Shown here: positions 11,393-21,844 of the stretch, piece after piece
How positions within the stretch are numbered: the stretch's first letter is position 1
How the letters are laid out: every line of letters begins with the position of its first letter
Assembly (NCBI RefSeq): GCF_030272615.1
Contig: NC_081413.1
Coordinates: forward strand, 716,801,867 to 716,865,866
Reading direction: 5' to 3'
Length of the DNA stretch: 64,000 bases
From: Cryptomeria japonica
Lineage: Eukaryota; Streptophyta; Pinopsida; Cupressales; Cupressaceae
The notes under the pieces: model-generated
What the model saw: the letters and a program-made list of their open reading frames with translations, nothing else
Database searches by the model: none
Told to the model about the DNA's origin: nothing
Program-made: the position numbers and the translations under genes

Positions 11393-13079
11393 TTTAGCCC
11401 CCACTTTAGCGGTCATATGAACACTACGTGCATATGCAAGCTAAAGTACAGAAAAGTAAACATTATTTGAAAAAGGATATATCCATAAGTCTGTCGAACG
11501 AAGCCCCCAGCGGTATCTGCAGTACTCAGTTAGGAACCACAACCTACAAAACCACATGTTAGATCACAAAATCACCTAATGCTTACTAAGGAAGGTGATG
11601 AAAATTCGAGGGTAGCTATATGCCCCCCCTGTTTCGGCTTGCTAATTTTAGTGAGTTGAAATAGGGTATCATGTTTACCACTTCGAATTGTTAAAGAATA
11701 TTGATGACAAATGCTCACAAGAAGATTTGACATGAGATCAAAAACTAATGGAGAATCATTTGGTAAGAAAGAGGACTAAATCTCAATTCCAACACAACAA
11801 AGAGTGTGAGGATTTGAGAGGTCTCTAACACAAGATGAAGGATGTAAATGGAAACAAAATGCAAAGAGAAGAAAAGAAAGGAAAAAAAGCATGAATACAC
11901 ACATTGATGATCCATGAGAAGAATAGTGAGAGAGAAAACATGGACTTCTCGCCCCTAGATTTTGTCTAGGTGATCCATGGAAAAAGGACATGGAAAACTA
12001 GCCCCTAGAGTCTGTCTAGGTGATCCATGTAAGGGAGGAGAGTGAGAAAGTCTAGCCTTATGCCACTAGTTCCACTCAACCTCGTGCATGTGTGTGTAAG
12101 GGAGGTTAGAAGCACCTCATAGGAGTCAATGCCCGAGTATGCTACAACCTGTATATGTATAGTACAAAAGCGTGACATCTCGCTCTAAGAGTCTGTGCTC
12201 TAGTTCCGAGAATAATCAGCTTGCATAAAAGAAAAATGGAGACATCTCGCTCTAAGAGTCTGTGCTCTGGTTCCGAGAATGACCCATTGCTCAAAAAGTG
12301 TAATGTTTATGTCATAAGCAAAGTAGAACAAGGATACCTACCTTCATCACAAAAGAAGATACCCCAAAAATGCAACAATGTCATAGATCCAAGCAAGAGA
12401 GTTTTGCACTCTTTAAGCAAGGATAAGATAGTTGGAAAGGGATATCCTATAGTATGTGTAAAGGAGATCCTTAGAGGAGAAGAGATCTTTGTACAAAAGA
12501 CACCTATCCCTAAGAGAAATTGTCTTAGACAAATATAACATCTTCTAGAATAAGACAAAGAAGAGAATAAGAATGCCATACTTCCTTCTTTTGCGAGGTG
12601 AAAGTGATTCTTAATGAAGGATGACGCTCTTTTTAACCCAATTAGGAGAGTGAATTCATTATGGATGTATTTTACCAAGTGCAAAAGAGGTTGTAGTCAA
12701 GGACTTACACCTCTTGTAAGAGAGAATCCTTGAACAAACAACAACAAATGCATACAAGGAATAACATCAAGTAATAAAGTTCACACCATCCACGGAATAG
12801 GAAAAAGTGGATCCTTAGATAAAAATAAGGAAAGATCATTGCCTCAATGAGAAGGACTTACACAATCTTCTAGGGAGAGATTTGGACATAAGAAAAATAA
12901 GAGATGTATGAAATCACTCTTGTCCCCATAGGAACAAGAGATAACATAGAAAACTAGGCTATTATGTTGCTTCAAAAATATGATTGCACTTGAAATTGTA
13001 CCATCATGAATGACAATGAGCCCCCAGTAAATGAGCTACCAATGTCACATAATGATGAGCAACATAATAGCCATTAATG
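11393..13079 (-). other. Non-coding 3' interior of the gypsy-like element
   Basis: This lies between the end of the protease gene and the 3' LTR, where pol would normally be. I see no RT, RNase H or integrase motif on either strand. It holds a polypurine tract at 11393-11407 and two local duplications: gcccctag...tctaggtgatccatg (about 11949 and 12001) and catctcgctctaagagtctg (about 12175 and 12242). Confidence 0.75.
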
Positions 13080-16000
13080 TTATTTAAAGACATGATAGAC
13101 TAAATGAGGTATTTGAATATGACATGTTAAATGCTCAACTATAAGTGAGATCAAAAACATGTATAAAAAGATAAAAATTGAAGAGGAAAAGTCACAAGAA
13201 ATCTTAGAAGAGGGATGAGTGTAATTTATTAGAGCCTTACCCCTGGAGGAAAGGACTTTATGATGAATAGGAGATAAAGATTCATAAGTGGATTTAGAAA
13301 TTTGAAGGGAGTCATAAAGAGATTTGTTCATCGCCAAGATTTCCTTATGAGGGGAATGAGAGTTAATAGAGGTAGAAGATGATTTAGTTGAAGTGAGATC
13401 ATCATCACTACTAAATATAGCATTCACATTGAGAGATGGTCTTTTAGATGCTTTGGTATGTTTGCAGGGATTATAGCCGAGTCCAAAGGCATAATTGTGA
13501 AAATTAGTCTCTAGAGGAACTTTTATCCCTTGTTCATGAGCGCCACAACCATTTCCATGATACCCATTCTTAGAAAAAATGCGAAAACCACGACCATAAC
13601 GATCAGCCATTTCAGGAAGAGAAGGTGGTTTTTCATAAGACAAAGAATCAAACTCTTCATAATTAGAGGTGTGAGGAGAAGAAGTTTGAGAAGCGGCCAC
13701 AAAATTATTGCTCATAGGTTCATGTAAGACAGATTGATCTCTAGTTTCTTCCTTCTTTTTAAGTTTAAACTCTCTAGGAGGAACCCTATACTCACCTACA
13801 AAGGTGGGATTAAAATCAAGATATCCCCAATCGTCTTCTGCGAGAACCTTCTCAGGATCAAAAGCCTTTTCATGTGTAGACTCAAGTCGAGAAGGATCTT
13901 CTTTAGGAGCTTTAGGCTCATCCAAAGAATTTTGATTATTAGAGGGTGATGATTCATCCATAGGCATCTTGTTTAAAGAGTCATCATTAGAAGAGGAAGA
14001 TTTAGAAAAACTCCCTTTGGAAGTAGATGTTTGCAAACAAGCTTGAAGATTAGTATCACCTGTCAAGGTATATGTCTTATTATTATAAATAAATTTAACT
14101 TGTCTATGCAATGTAGAGGGGACAGCTTGCATACTGTGAATCCAAGGTCTCCCTAATAACAATTTGTATGTTAGATTTCCCGACATAACATGGATAGGAG
14201 TAGGCAAAGTAACAGGTCCCACTGTGATTGGTAAGGTGATAATACCTAATGAAGACTTAGTCACATTATCAAAGCCTCGAATGGAACGAGAGTCAGGCTC
14301 AATAAGGGATGTATCCACATTCATCTTATGCAATAGATTAATGCTACATACATTAAGGCCAGAGCCATTATCTACCAGTGTTCATCTTATAGCAGTGTCA
14401 TTTATGATAACCACAATCATCAAGGGATCATATTGATGTTGAATTTCACTAGTAGGCAACTCATCTTGGGTAAACATAATTTGAGCTTTAGGATTCATCA
14501 CAGAGTTAACCAAAGACACTATATTACTAGATGTATTAGGTGGAGGAACATTCAAATCTTTCAAGGCATCTTGTAACATTCCATGATGAGCGGAAGAAGT
14601 TTGGATCAAATCCCAGAGGGATATCTTAGCAGGGGTAGCTTTAAGTTGTTCTATGAGATCATATTCCTTACCAAGAACTTGTGAAATACGAGGAGCTTGA
14701 GGAAGAATAGGTTGGGAAGGAGGAAGTGAAGTTGGAATAACTGGAGGAGGATTAGGTTGCCTATTGTTTCTTGTGTTATAGGTATGAGCAACCGCATGAT
14801 AACTCTCTCTAGTCAGTTGCTTAGCATACTCATAAGGGCTCTTAGTAGAATAACCTCCTTGCACAGTAATAATAGGTTTCTTAGGAGTGCAAAAAGGATC
14901 CTTAGCATAACCACCTTGAACCACTAAGATAGGCTTACTTAAAGGTTGAGAATTTTGAGAAGGACAAGCACCTTGGACAGTGAAGAGAGGTTTGTTAGGT
15001 GTTTCATTCACATGTATCAAATTGATTGAGGATGGTTTAGAGGAATGAACAAAAGTGTTGAAAGAATTATTGATAGTCTTCTCTTGCACTAAAATCTCAT
15101 CACGGATTAAATCAATTTTAGGAGAGAGACAAGGGATAGGCATTGATGTTCTAGTAGGAAGAGTAATACTAGGAAAGGTCATATCATCCTTTATCACCAA
15201 AGGACCTACATGGGGAATAAACTCTCTCGGAGAAGGATCAACATTACTCTCTAAAGTCTCACTTTTGAGAGGGAGATCTTTGAAAGAGATGTTAACCATC
15301 TTGCTTTGAACTAGGGTCTCCTTATGAGTAGAACCAAGTTGAGGAGAGGGAGATGCTTTATTTTCAGAGGGAGAATAATTGAGATTCAAGGAAGGTGAGA
15401 AACTATCACGGGAGAGAGAATAATCTACACCTTCTTCTAATGGTTCATCCCAAATAGTGAGATTGTTGAAAGGAATGTTTGAAGTATTGTTAATTTCGGG
15501 AGAGGAGATAACATTGTTTATTAATTCCTCATCCTTAGAAGGGATAGCATCAATAGATGTGTTAAACTCATCCTCTTTCCTCAAAATATGTTCAATATGA
15601 TCTTTAGGGGAGAGAGAATTAAGGAAATTGCTTATTATTTCATCTTCTTTCTCTAAGGGATGCTTATGTGTAAGACAAACTTTAGGAGAAGGGTAAGCAT
15701 TTATCATTAATTCATCATCTCTAGTGGGAATTTTGTTGGAAAAGGAAATGCCATCACTAGGAAATGTAGGGATAATGTCATCTTCTTGCACAAAAGGATC
15801 CTCATGAAGGGAGTGTTTTTTAGGAGGAACACGAACATATTTCTCCAAAGATTCATACTTAAGAAGGAGATCTTTGAAAGAAGTGTTCATAACCTCTTGT
15901 TGCACTAACATGCCCCCATTGGAAGGACCAACTTTAGGAGAAAATAAGTCAATGTCCATCAATACCTTTTCACTTAGAGAGGCATCATGTAGGGAAGGTG

Positions 16001-16259
16001 AAGTAACATTAAGAAAGGTGTTTATGATATCATTCTCTTCCTCTAGGATAGCTAAATAGGAAGGGCACATTTTAGGAGAATTGTCAAGATCACTCTTAAA
16101 GTCTTCATCCTTAGAGCATGGGAGAGTCTCAAAGGGATTGGTAGCAACTCTTTTAGGCACTAAAATGTTGTTATAGATGGGGGGAGTTTCTTTAGGAGAA
16201 GGAAAAATTGAAACAAGGGAAGCCAACCCATTATCATATCTATGGAATGAATGCATCAT
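13080..16259 (-). pseudogene. Gag-position repetitive protein, retropepsin and G-patch-like polyprotein, one stop
   Basis: The frame of 1,060 codons starts at 16259 (MMHSFH) and is broken only by a TGA at 14382. Residues 1 to about 480 are acidic and serine-rich, with loose repeats built on SPK...EDEII..FLN and three VQGG/VQGA words; I see no standard Gag fold. A linker typical of plant gypsy polyproteins follows (YDLIEQLKATPAKISLWDL). Just after the stop comes the retropepsin, with active site LVDNGSGLNVC and flap-side LLGRPWIHSM. Further on, GRGFRIFSKNGYHGNG resembles the G-patch seen after the protease in Tat-type elements. The C-terminus is hydrophobic (IFIFLYMFLISLIV) and then ends, with no RT. 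The stop follows an AGA codon; a C-to-T change from CGA is the simplest origin. Confidence 0.85.
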
Positions 16260-16582
16260 GACAATAATTTTCCTCTTTCAAATGATAACACATGCAAAAT
16301 AGAAGGAAATGTTTAATTTTAACCAATGCAAGCACTTAGAATGTAGATTTAGAAAATGAAATTTATGATTCAAATGAGTTCCTAAATCAGATTTGAAATT
16401 ATTGATCCCAATTAAGCTATCCACAAGTTCAACTTTGAATTGAAAAATTAGGGTTTTAGCAAAAATTTCCTCTAGATTTTTGAATCTTGCAAGAAATTAA
16501 GACATGTAAATATAAATTTGAATTTGAAATAGCATAAACACTCAAATTTGAAAACATAAATCAGAATTAGAGAAGATTGGAG

Positions 16583-16600
16583 TTCACGTCGGGTTCACCA
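16583..16600 (-). promoter_or_regulatory. Primer-binding-site-like sequence of the gypsy-like element
   Basis: The minus strand reads TGGTGAACCCGACGTGAA, three bases inside the LTR end at 16604. It starts with the TGG expected from a tRNA CCA end. I could not match the rest to a specific tRNA. Confidence 0.55.
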
Positions 16601-16603
16601 AAA

Positions 16604-18260
16604 TGTGTAGGGGAAAAAGCGAGACTAGGTTAACATGCCCTAATCTCACTTTCAATCACACATTTGTGGAATACGAAAGAGCCTAGAGGTATCACACAAT
16701 TGGCTACTTCTTTTTGTGGAAGAGAGAGCCATGGGATACCTATTAGGATTTCTATTCCCTTGTTGTAATTGAAAGATAAAATGATGCAAGTTCAATCCCT
16801 AACCCCAAAATGCAAGTAGGAACTAATGACAAGATTGCAGAATTGAACTTAAACAATGGAAAGCTGTAAATACAAGGATAAGACAAGAATGTAAATGCGT
16901 ACCCGGAGTTAAAATATGAATGAAAATGTTTGGGACGGGGGCGCGAGCGCCACTGTCCTGATTCTGCCCCTGAAACTGCTTCGAAAACTGCTGTTTTGCA
17001 CTTTGGAAAAAGCTGTCAAAAATGCTGAAAATGTTGTCTGTCAGGAGGACCAGGGCGCCCAGCGCCCCTGTCCTGGCAGGACCAGGGTGCCCCACGCCCC
17101 TGTCCTGGTCTTTTGCTCTGAAACTTGGTGTGTTGTTTGGTCTCCATCTGCTTCTTCCGGATCTGCAACCTGCGGCGTCGTCCGAGTCCCGAAACCTGCA
17201 CTTATATCTGAAAAGGTGTTTGGGCAGCTATATAGGGTTTTGCCTTAGTCAAACCCCCGCTTCGGTGATTTCCACCTCCACGAATAGCCAAGTTGTATTG
17301 TAAAATGTATTGTGTGTGCAGACCTAGTGTGTGTGCAAGGTCCTAAAATGCAAGAAAGCAAACTAGAGCAACCTAGAAAGTAAACCCTAATTGCTTGTAA
17401 ATGATAATGTAAATGCTCTAAATCAAGATGCAAAGTGATCTAAAGCATGAATAAAGGATATATTGAAGCTTATGCAAAGACATGAAAACAACATGAAATC
17501 ATACCCAACCCTCAAGGGAGGAGTACAAGCCAATCTTCAGTCGGTAATCTCCTATTGTTCTTCAATGTCTCCCAAGCCCTAAATGAATGAAATTGATGAA
17601 TGCTTGATGGATGGATGTTGAATGTTATTGAAGTCTTCAAAGATCTGCTCTTTCGCTGCCTATGAGGTCCTTGAAAGCCAAAAATCGGATCCTTTCAAAT
17701 GAAGAAAGAGAGCTCTTATGTATGAAACCCTAGGTCTTAATTTCGACTTTTGGCCGACCTAGAGATTGAATATCCCGCCAATTTCTTGGGGTTAAGCTTT
17801 ATTTTATGATTGGATCGCGCTCCTAAAATTTCGGGAATAATGTCCGGGACCATGTGCACTCCGGGTGCCATGGTCCTCTCCGGGCGCCATGGTCCCGACA
17901 ACTTTTCACCAAATTTTCAGGGCCATCGGATATGATGATTTTAGAGAGAATCCTGAAGTTACAGGTGATTTCGAGATGTTTTGACCCCGAAATCAAGCCC
18001 CCAAGTTCAAAATAGGACCTAATTAGGGTTTTTGATTAAATGATGTATTGGAGGAATAAAATGAAAAGGGCACGCTTTAACGAAAGGGCCCAACTTTATG
18101 ATATGGAAGATGATGAAATAGAACCTTAGACCTAATTAATTTAATTAATTATGTGCTAAAGGGAAAATGCAATGCAAAATACAAAATGCGCCAAGGCGGG
18201 TGCTAAACTAGGTGTGAAATTGTACCACCCTAGCAAGTGCGTACAATTTACGACGCTACA
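16604..18260 (-). repeat. 5' LTR of the gypsy-like element
   Basis: It has the same length as 9736-11392, with about 24 differences counted by eye. It ends cgacgctaca immediately before the target duplication at 18261-18265. A TATATAG word near 17228 (10360 in the other copy) could be the promoter, but it reads on both strands. Confidence 0.93.
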
Positions 18261-18265
18261 AGGTG

Positions 18266-18302
18266 TTGACATCAATGACAAAACCATACCAAAATACCAA
18301 CA
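18266..18302 (-). repeat. 5' LTR of the copia element, part 3 of 3 (U3 end)
   Basis: These last 37 bases of the copia LTR (ttgacatc...taccaaca) match 2514-2550 and complete the element. The outer target duplication tgagg follows. Confidence 0.9.
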
Positions 18303-18307
18303 TGAGG

Positions 18308-18985
18308 AGACCTCTATTTATAGATTTTTGAGTGCATAAGCTTAGGTGGCAGAGATCAACGGTCATGATCAAATCTTGCAATTTTGGATGGCTATGAGCA
18401 AGAGGTTGAGATGTGAGAGAGAAAGGTGGAAGATGTTCCTCCTACTCCTACAGGATGGAGGAAAAGGTGGAAAGAGAAGGCAAGTGTCATTCATCTCACC
18501 TTGACTAAGGATGAAGATTGAGAGAATATAGGATAGTTGGAGAAGATTTAGGGATAAGAGGACAAGTGGACTCAACTTCCTCCAAAGATGTCGGAAGGTT
18601 GGAGAGAATATAGGGAGGTTGAGGAATGTGTGTACGTACACATTATTTGGAGAATGAAATGAATGTTGAAGATAATGATGCATATTAATATTAAAAATAT
18701 CAATATCTTTAGCCACATGATGGATGAGTTGGCAAAGAAGAAGTGATGTGGAGATGAGGGGAGATTTAAATAATTTAAGAAATTATTTAATTAAGAAGAC
18801 TATAGGATAGTGGATAGAAGAATAATTAAATATTAGATATTTAATTGATTAGAAGAAAGGCTAAATGAATTAAGAATGAATTAAATAAATTAATCTTTAC
18901 AAATTAACTATTTAATAGAAGAATAATTATTAAATAAATATAAAATATTTATTTAATTACTTATAGCCAATTTTATGTGTATACA
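18308..18985 (-). repeat. 5' LTR of the left-edge gypsy element, promoter-side fragment
   Basis: This is the continuation of the LTR begun at 1129. The minus strand carries a good TATA box (CTATAAATAG, 18314-18323) that would drive transcription leftwards through the copia insertion point toward the primer site at 1110. I place the outer end at 18985, where the minus strand starts TGTATACACAT. The element's other LTR is outside the window, so this end is an estimate. Confidence 0.45.
18314..18323 (-). promoter_or_regulatory. TATA box of the gypsy LTR
   Basis: CTATAAATAG on the minus strand matches the plant TATA consensus. It lies in the LTR upstream of the R/U5 half and in the right orientation for it. 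Confidence 0.5.
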
Positions 18986-19755
18986 GAACCCATATCCCTT
19001 GTATTATTTTTTTGCTAGTATTTGTAATTGGTTTGTGGTCACAAGTTACATTTTGGTGGATCCACTTTGTGTTTAGACGTACCCACTCAACACCTACTTC
19101 TATTTTATAGGCCTTTATATTGTTTATTTGGTTCATCTATTTTTTTGTAAGCCTAATATGTTTTTTACTTTCAAGTGACTTATTGCAACCTCAACACACA
19201 TCAAGTTCTCTCTATATGACATATTTGTCATAAATCAACATTTCTACTTGAACACTTTTAATAGTGTTTTTTGTAGAATTTTTGTTTAAACAACCCTCAA
19301 CTTTTTGACTTAAATTGGTTTTGCAAGGTGCATATGGCCAAATTTATGTTTTACCGTGTATTTGATGTATGTAAAATAAGACTAGATTGATTTTTCATTT
19401 AATGCAAACATTTTTTTGTGTAGAACAACACTTATGCGGGTACTCTATATTTCAATAGTTCTACCATAAATCGGCACATCTATGTATATCATTTTAAAAT
19501 AAGTATTTGGTGAATTTTGAAGATTTAATTTTTAATCTTTTTATCAAAGCTAGTTGTGTAAGGGGAAATACTATCAAAATTATATTTCATTACAAACTTG
19601 ATAATTCAAAAATAGACTTAAACTAATGTTTTACCTAACATTAGCCATTTTTTTGTGCAAGTAGAATATTGCAATGAGTCTACTCTAAATTTTGTTAAAT
19701 GTCCATATACTACAATAGGTTTGCACCAAGGTAAAAAATTACTACTCTATCATTC
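18986..19755. other. AT-rich sequence, no gene recognised
   Basis: No credible reading frame. Phrases like catttttttgtg...tagaa...caa recur at about 19410 and 19648, suggesting a decayed repeat. Its last 18 bases adjoin and include the left copy of the LINE target duplication. Confidence 0.5.
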
Positions 19756-19773
19756 AATGCATCTATACCCTAT
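19756..19773. repeat. LINE target-site duplication, left copy
   Basis: aatgcatctataccctat here matches aatgcatgtataccctat at 27819-27836 at 17 of 18 bases. It marks the 5' edge of the LINE. Confidence 0.85.
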
Positions 19774-19814
19774 GGTCCCCAACAAAGAAAAATGCATTTA
19801 TATGTAGCAAGATC

Positions 19815-21844
19815 GTGAGCGAAGGTGGCGAATTCAGCAATGGCAGCGGCAGCAGCAGGCTTCAAACCAGCGAGCATATTGTTGGGGCTCTGATTTATGG
19901 CAAGGGTCAGGGGAAGTTCGGGTCTTGGAGCAATGAAGTGGATGAAGCTTTTCCAATTGAAACAATATGGAACCTTAAGATCGACAAACAACCAACGCTC
20001 AAAACAATAGCATGCAAAGATCAATCCCCAGGCTGACCATGGAAGGTGGATGTACCTAATCCTGTGATGAGAGGTAGTAGGGATCCTGGACCACAGAGGA
20101 AATCAGATGCTAGTCACCCCTACACAAATAGTAATCTCAGGCCACTAAACTCGCATGCATGGAATAAAAAAGGCTTCTCATGGAGCAATGATGGTTGGTT
20201 TCGAAATGTGAAGCTTCCTGCTTCTAATTTGGCGCACAATTGGAAGTCAATTTTAAAACCTAATCCCTCTATATCGGAGTCAATAAAACTTAACATCCAT
20301 AATTGTCATAGGCAAGGTTTTAAACCCCCTCTAGGTAACAACCCTAATAAATTTTGGAATGAGTGGTTTAGGCAAGACAGAACCTCGCGCGTCGATCATG
20401 CTAAGGCCTAGTGGTCCACTACCTCGACCAGAAACTAGTGATCTAATCTGGATCGAGTTTGGAAAAATGAACACTATTGAAGATACAATCCATCAGCTCA
20501 TCCAGCCATCCACAAACCAATAAGGAAAACTTCGAGACCCATTGTTATTTTGGATGATAATAAGATTAATTTGGCTAGGTCAAATCTTCAAGATTTATGT
20601 TTCTTTACCAAATGGGGTGGTGGCAAATGGTTAAGGGGAAATTTTGAGAAATGGTGTAGATCGCAATGGGGGGAGAATATTAACTTTTATGTCATTTCGA
20701 ATGATGATTATCTGATTGAGTTTATGAAAAGTGAGGACATGTTTAATGCTAAAAATAAAAGTCCTTATACTTTGGATGGGATTGGGGTGCATATCATTGA
20801 TTCAAAATCAAATTTTAATCCTCGGTTCCATACCTTGCCGGAAAACACAGTTTGGTTAAGGTTATATAACTGCCCATCGGACTGTTGGCACATTGAGATC
20901 ATAAAAGATATTTGCAAAGAGTTTGGCACCTTTGTTTCTGTGGATGATATTCTGGAGGATAGGGTGTGGGGTAGCTTTATCAGGATATTATTAATACCGG
21001 CCAGATCTCCAAAATCCCAAAAGAAGTCAAAATTATTGGGGTCAGAGAGGTATGGATTCAAAGGATTGACAGGGAAGATCAGTTGCACCTTTACCCCAAA
21101 TGCTTCTCAAGGGATCACATAGGTCTTGATTGTGAAGTATCGGCCTCTATCCTTAAAAGTTATGCTTGTGTGAAATCTAAGCTGATTGACATGAAGTTAG
21201 TCAAGGAGAATAAATAAAATTGGGAAGCAAATGATGTTGAGCAATCCTCGGCGGCCAATATGAAGGAGATGGAAAAGAATAATCCTATTTTTTATTCTCC
21301 TCTTGTTGTGTCTAGCCATCAATTTTCTACCAACAGTGAAAGTGCTCAAGCTCTACTAAATCTTTTGGAAGATGCTAAAACCCTTTAAAAGGATATTATA
21401 ACAGAGTTTGCAGCTACTCTTTCTTTAGTACCTAACAAGACCGGTGATTTTAGTATGATGTCAGATGAGATTACACCCCTTCTATCAGATGGTCCAACCA
21501 CCTTTGATGATCTAGGCAAGAAAGGCTTCACCATTGGCTTGGAAGAAGGAGAAATTGTTTCCTCTACCTCAGAATGGGAACAAGATACTGAACCGGTTGC
21601 CAACCTTATAATGGATGATACTGCAAAAGGGTTTGGGAAGTCTGAGTCACATATTAAAGTACCAAACTTCCATCCAAAGGGTGAAAGGGGATGCAAATCA
21701 AGGAAAACAATGTTCATAATTGCAGGTGTAGCTAATGAGCAATCCAAGCTTAACTTAGGGAAGGGGAACCCCCTTCCCCGGGATCCATTAAACTACTATC
21801 CTGGAATGTCAGGGGCCTTAATGCCCCTGACAAGTGGTGTTTAA
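19815..21844 (+). pseudogene. LINE ORF1, nucleic-acid-binding protein, broken
   Basis: Several frames join into one ORF1-like protein. The part at 20523-21000 contains WLRLYNCPSDCWH...DICKEFGTF, the pattern of the DUF4283-like domain of plant L1 ORF1. After a frame change near 21000 comes YPKCFSRDHIGLDC, which looks like a CCHC knuckle with tyrosine in place of the first cysteine. The acidic tail (21455-21844) overlaps the start of ORF2. There are stops near 20034, 20409, 21216 and 21386 and at least one frameshift. The true start is unclear because no good ATG fits the first segment. ORF1 would package LINE RNA; this copy cannot. Confidence 0.7.

Larger units (their letters stand above)
9736..18260 (-). 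mobile_element. Young non-autonomous Ty3/gypsy-like element, nested in the copia 5' LTR
   Basis: Two LTRs of equal length (1,657 bp) flank a 5.2-kb interior with a primer-like site, one long broken gene and a polypurine tract, all on the minus strand. Target duplication: aagtg (9731-9735) and aggtg (18261-18265). By eye the LTRs differ at about two dozen positions, mostly transitions, so this is the youngest element in the left block. The only coding region covers a gag-position protein, the Gag-Pol linker, a retropepsin and a G-patch-like segment. RT, RNase H and integrase are absent, so movement would need enzymes from another element. Confidence 0.88.
1567..18302 (-). mobile_element. Ty1/copia LTR retrotransposon, degenerate, with two nested insertions
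   Basis: The element runs right to left. The 5' LTR starts at 18302 and is split in three, then come the tRNA-Met primer site (7113-7124), gag-pol (7069 to 2924), a polypurine tract (2551-2563) and the 3' LTR (1567-2550). The ends are TG...CA and are flanked by cgagg (1562-1566) and tgagg (18303-18307), a 5-bp target duplication with one change. Without the two nested elements it measures about 6.6 kb, normal for copia. The LTRs differ by many substitutions and by indels totalling about 80 bp, so the insertion is old. Domain order gag, protease, integrase, RT, RNase H is diagnostic of copia. Confidence 0.93.

Noticed and set aside
12221..12684. Overlapping frames of 105 and 125 codons on opposite strands
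   Set aside because: They lie in the non-coding 3' interior of a retroelement, overlap each other and show no recognisable motif.
18369..18716. 115-codon frame on the minus strand
   Set aside because: It lies inside the gypsy LTR fragment and has no motif; best explained as chance.
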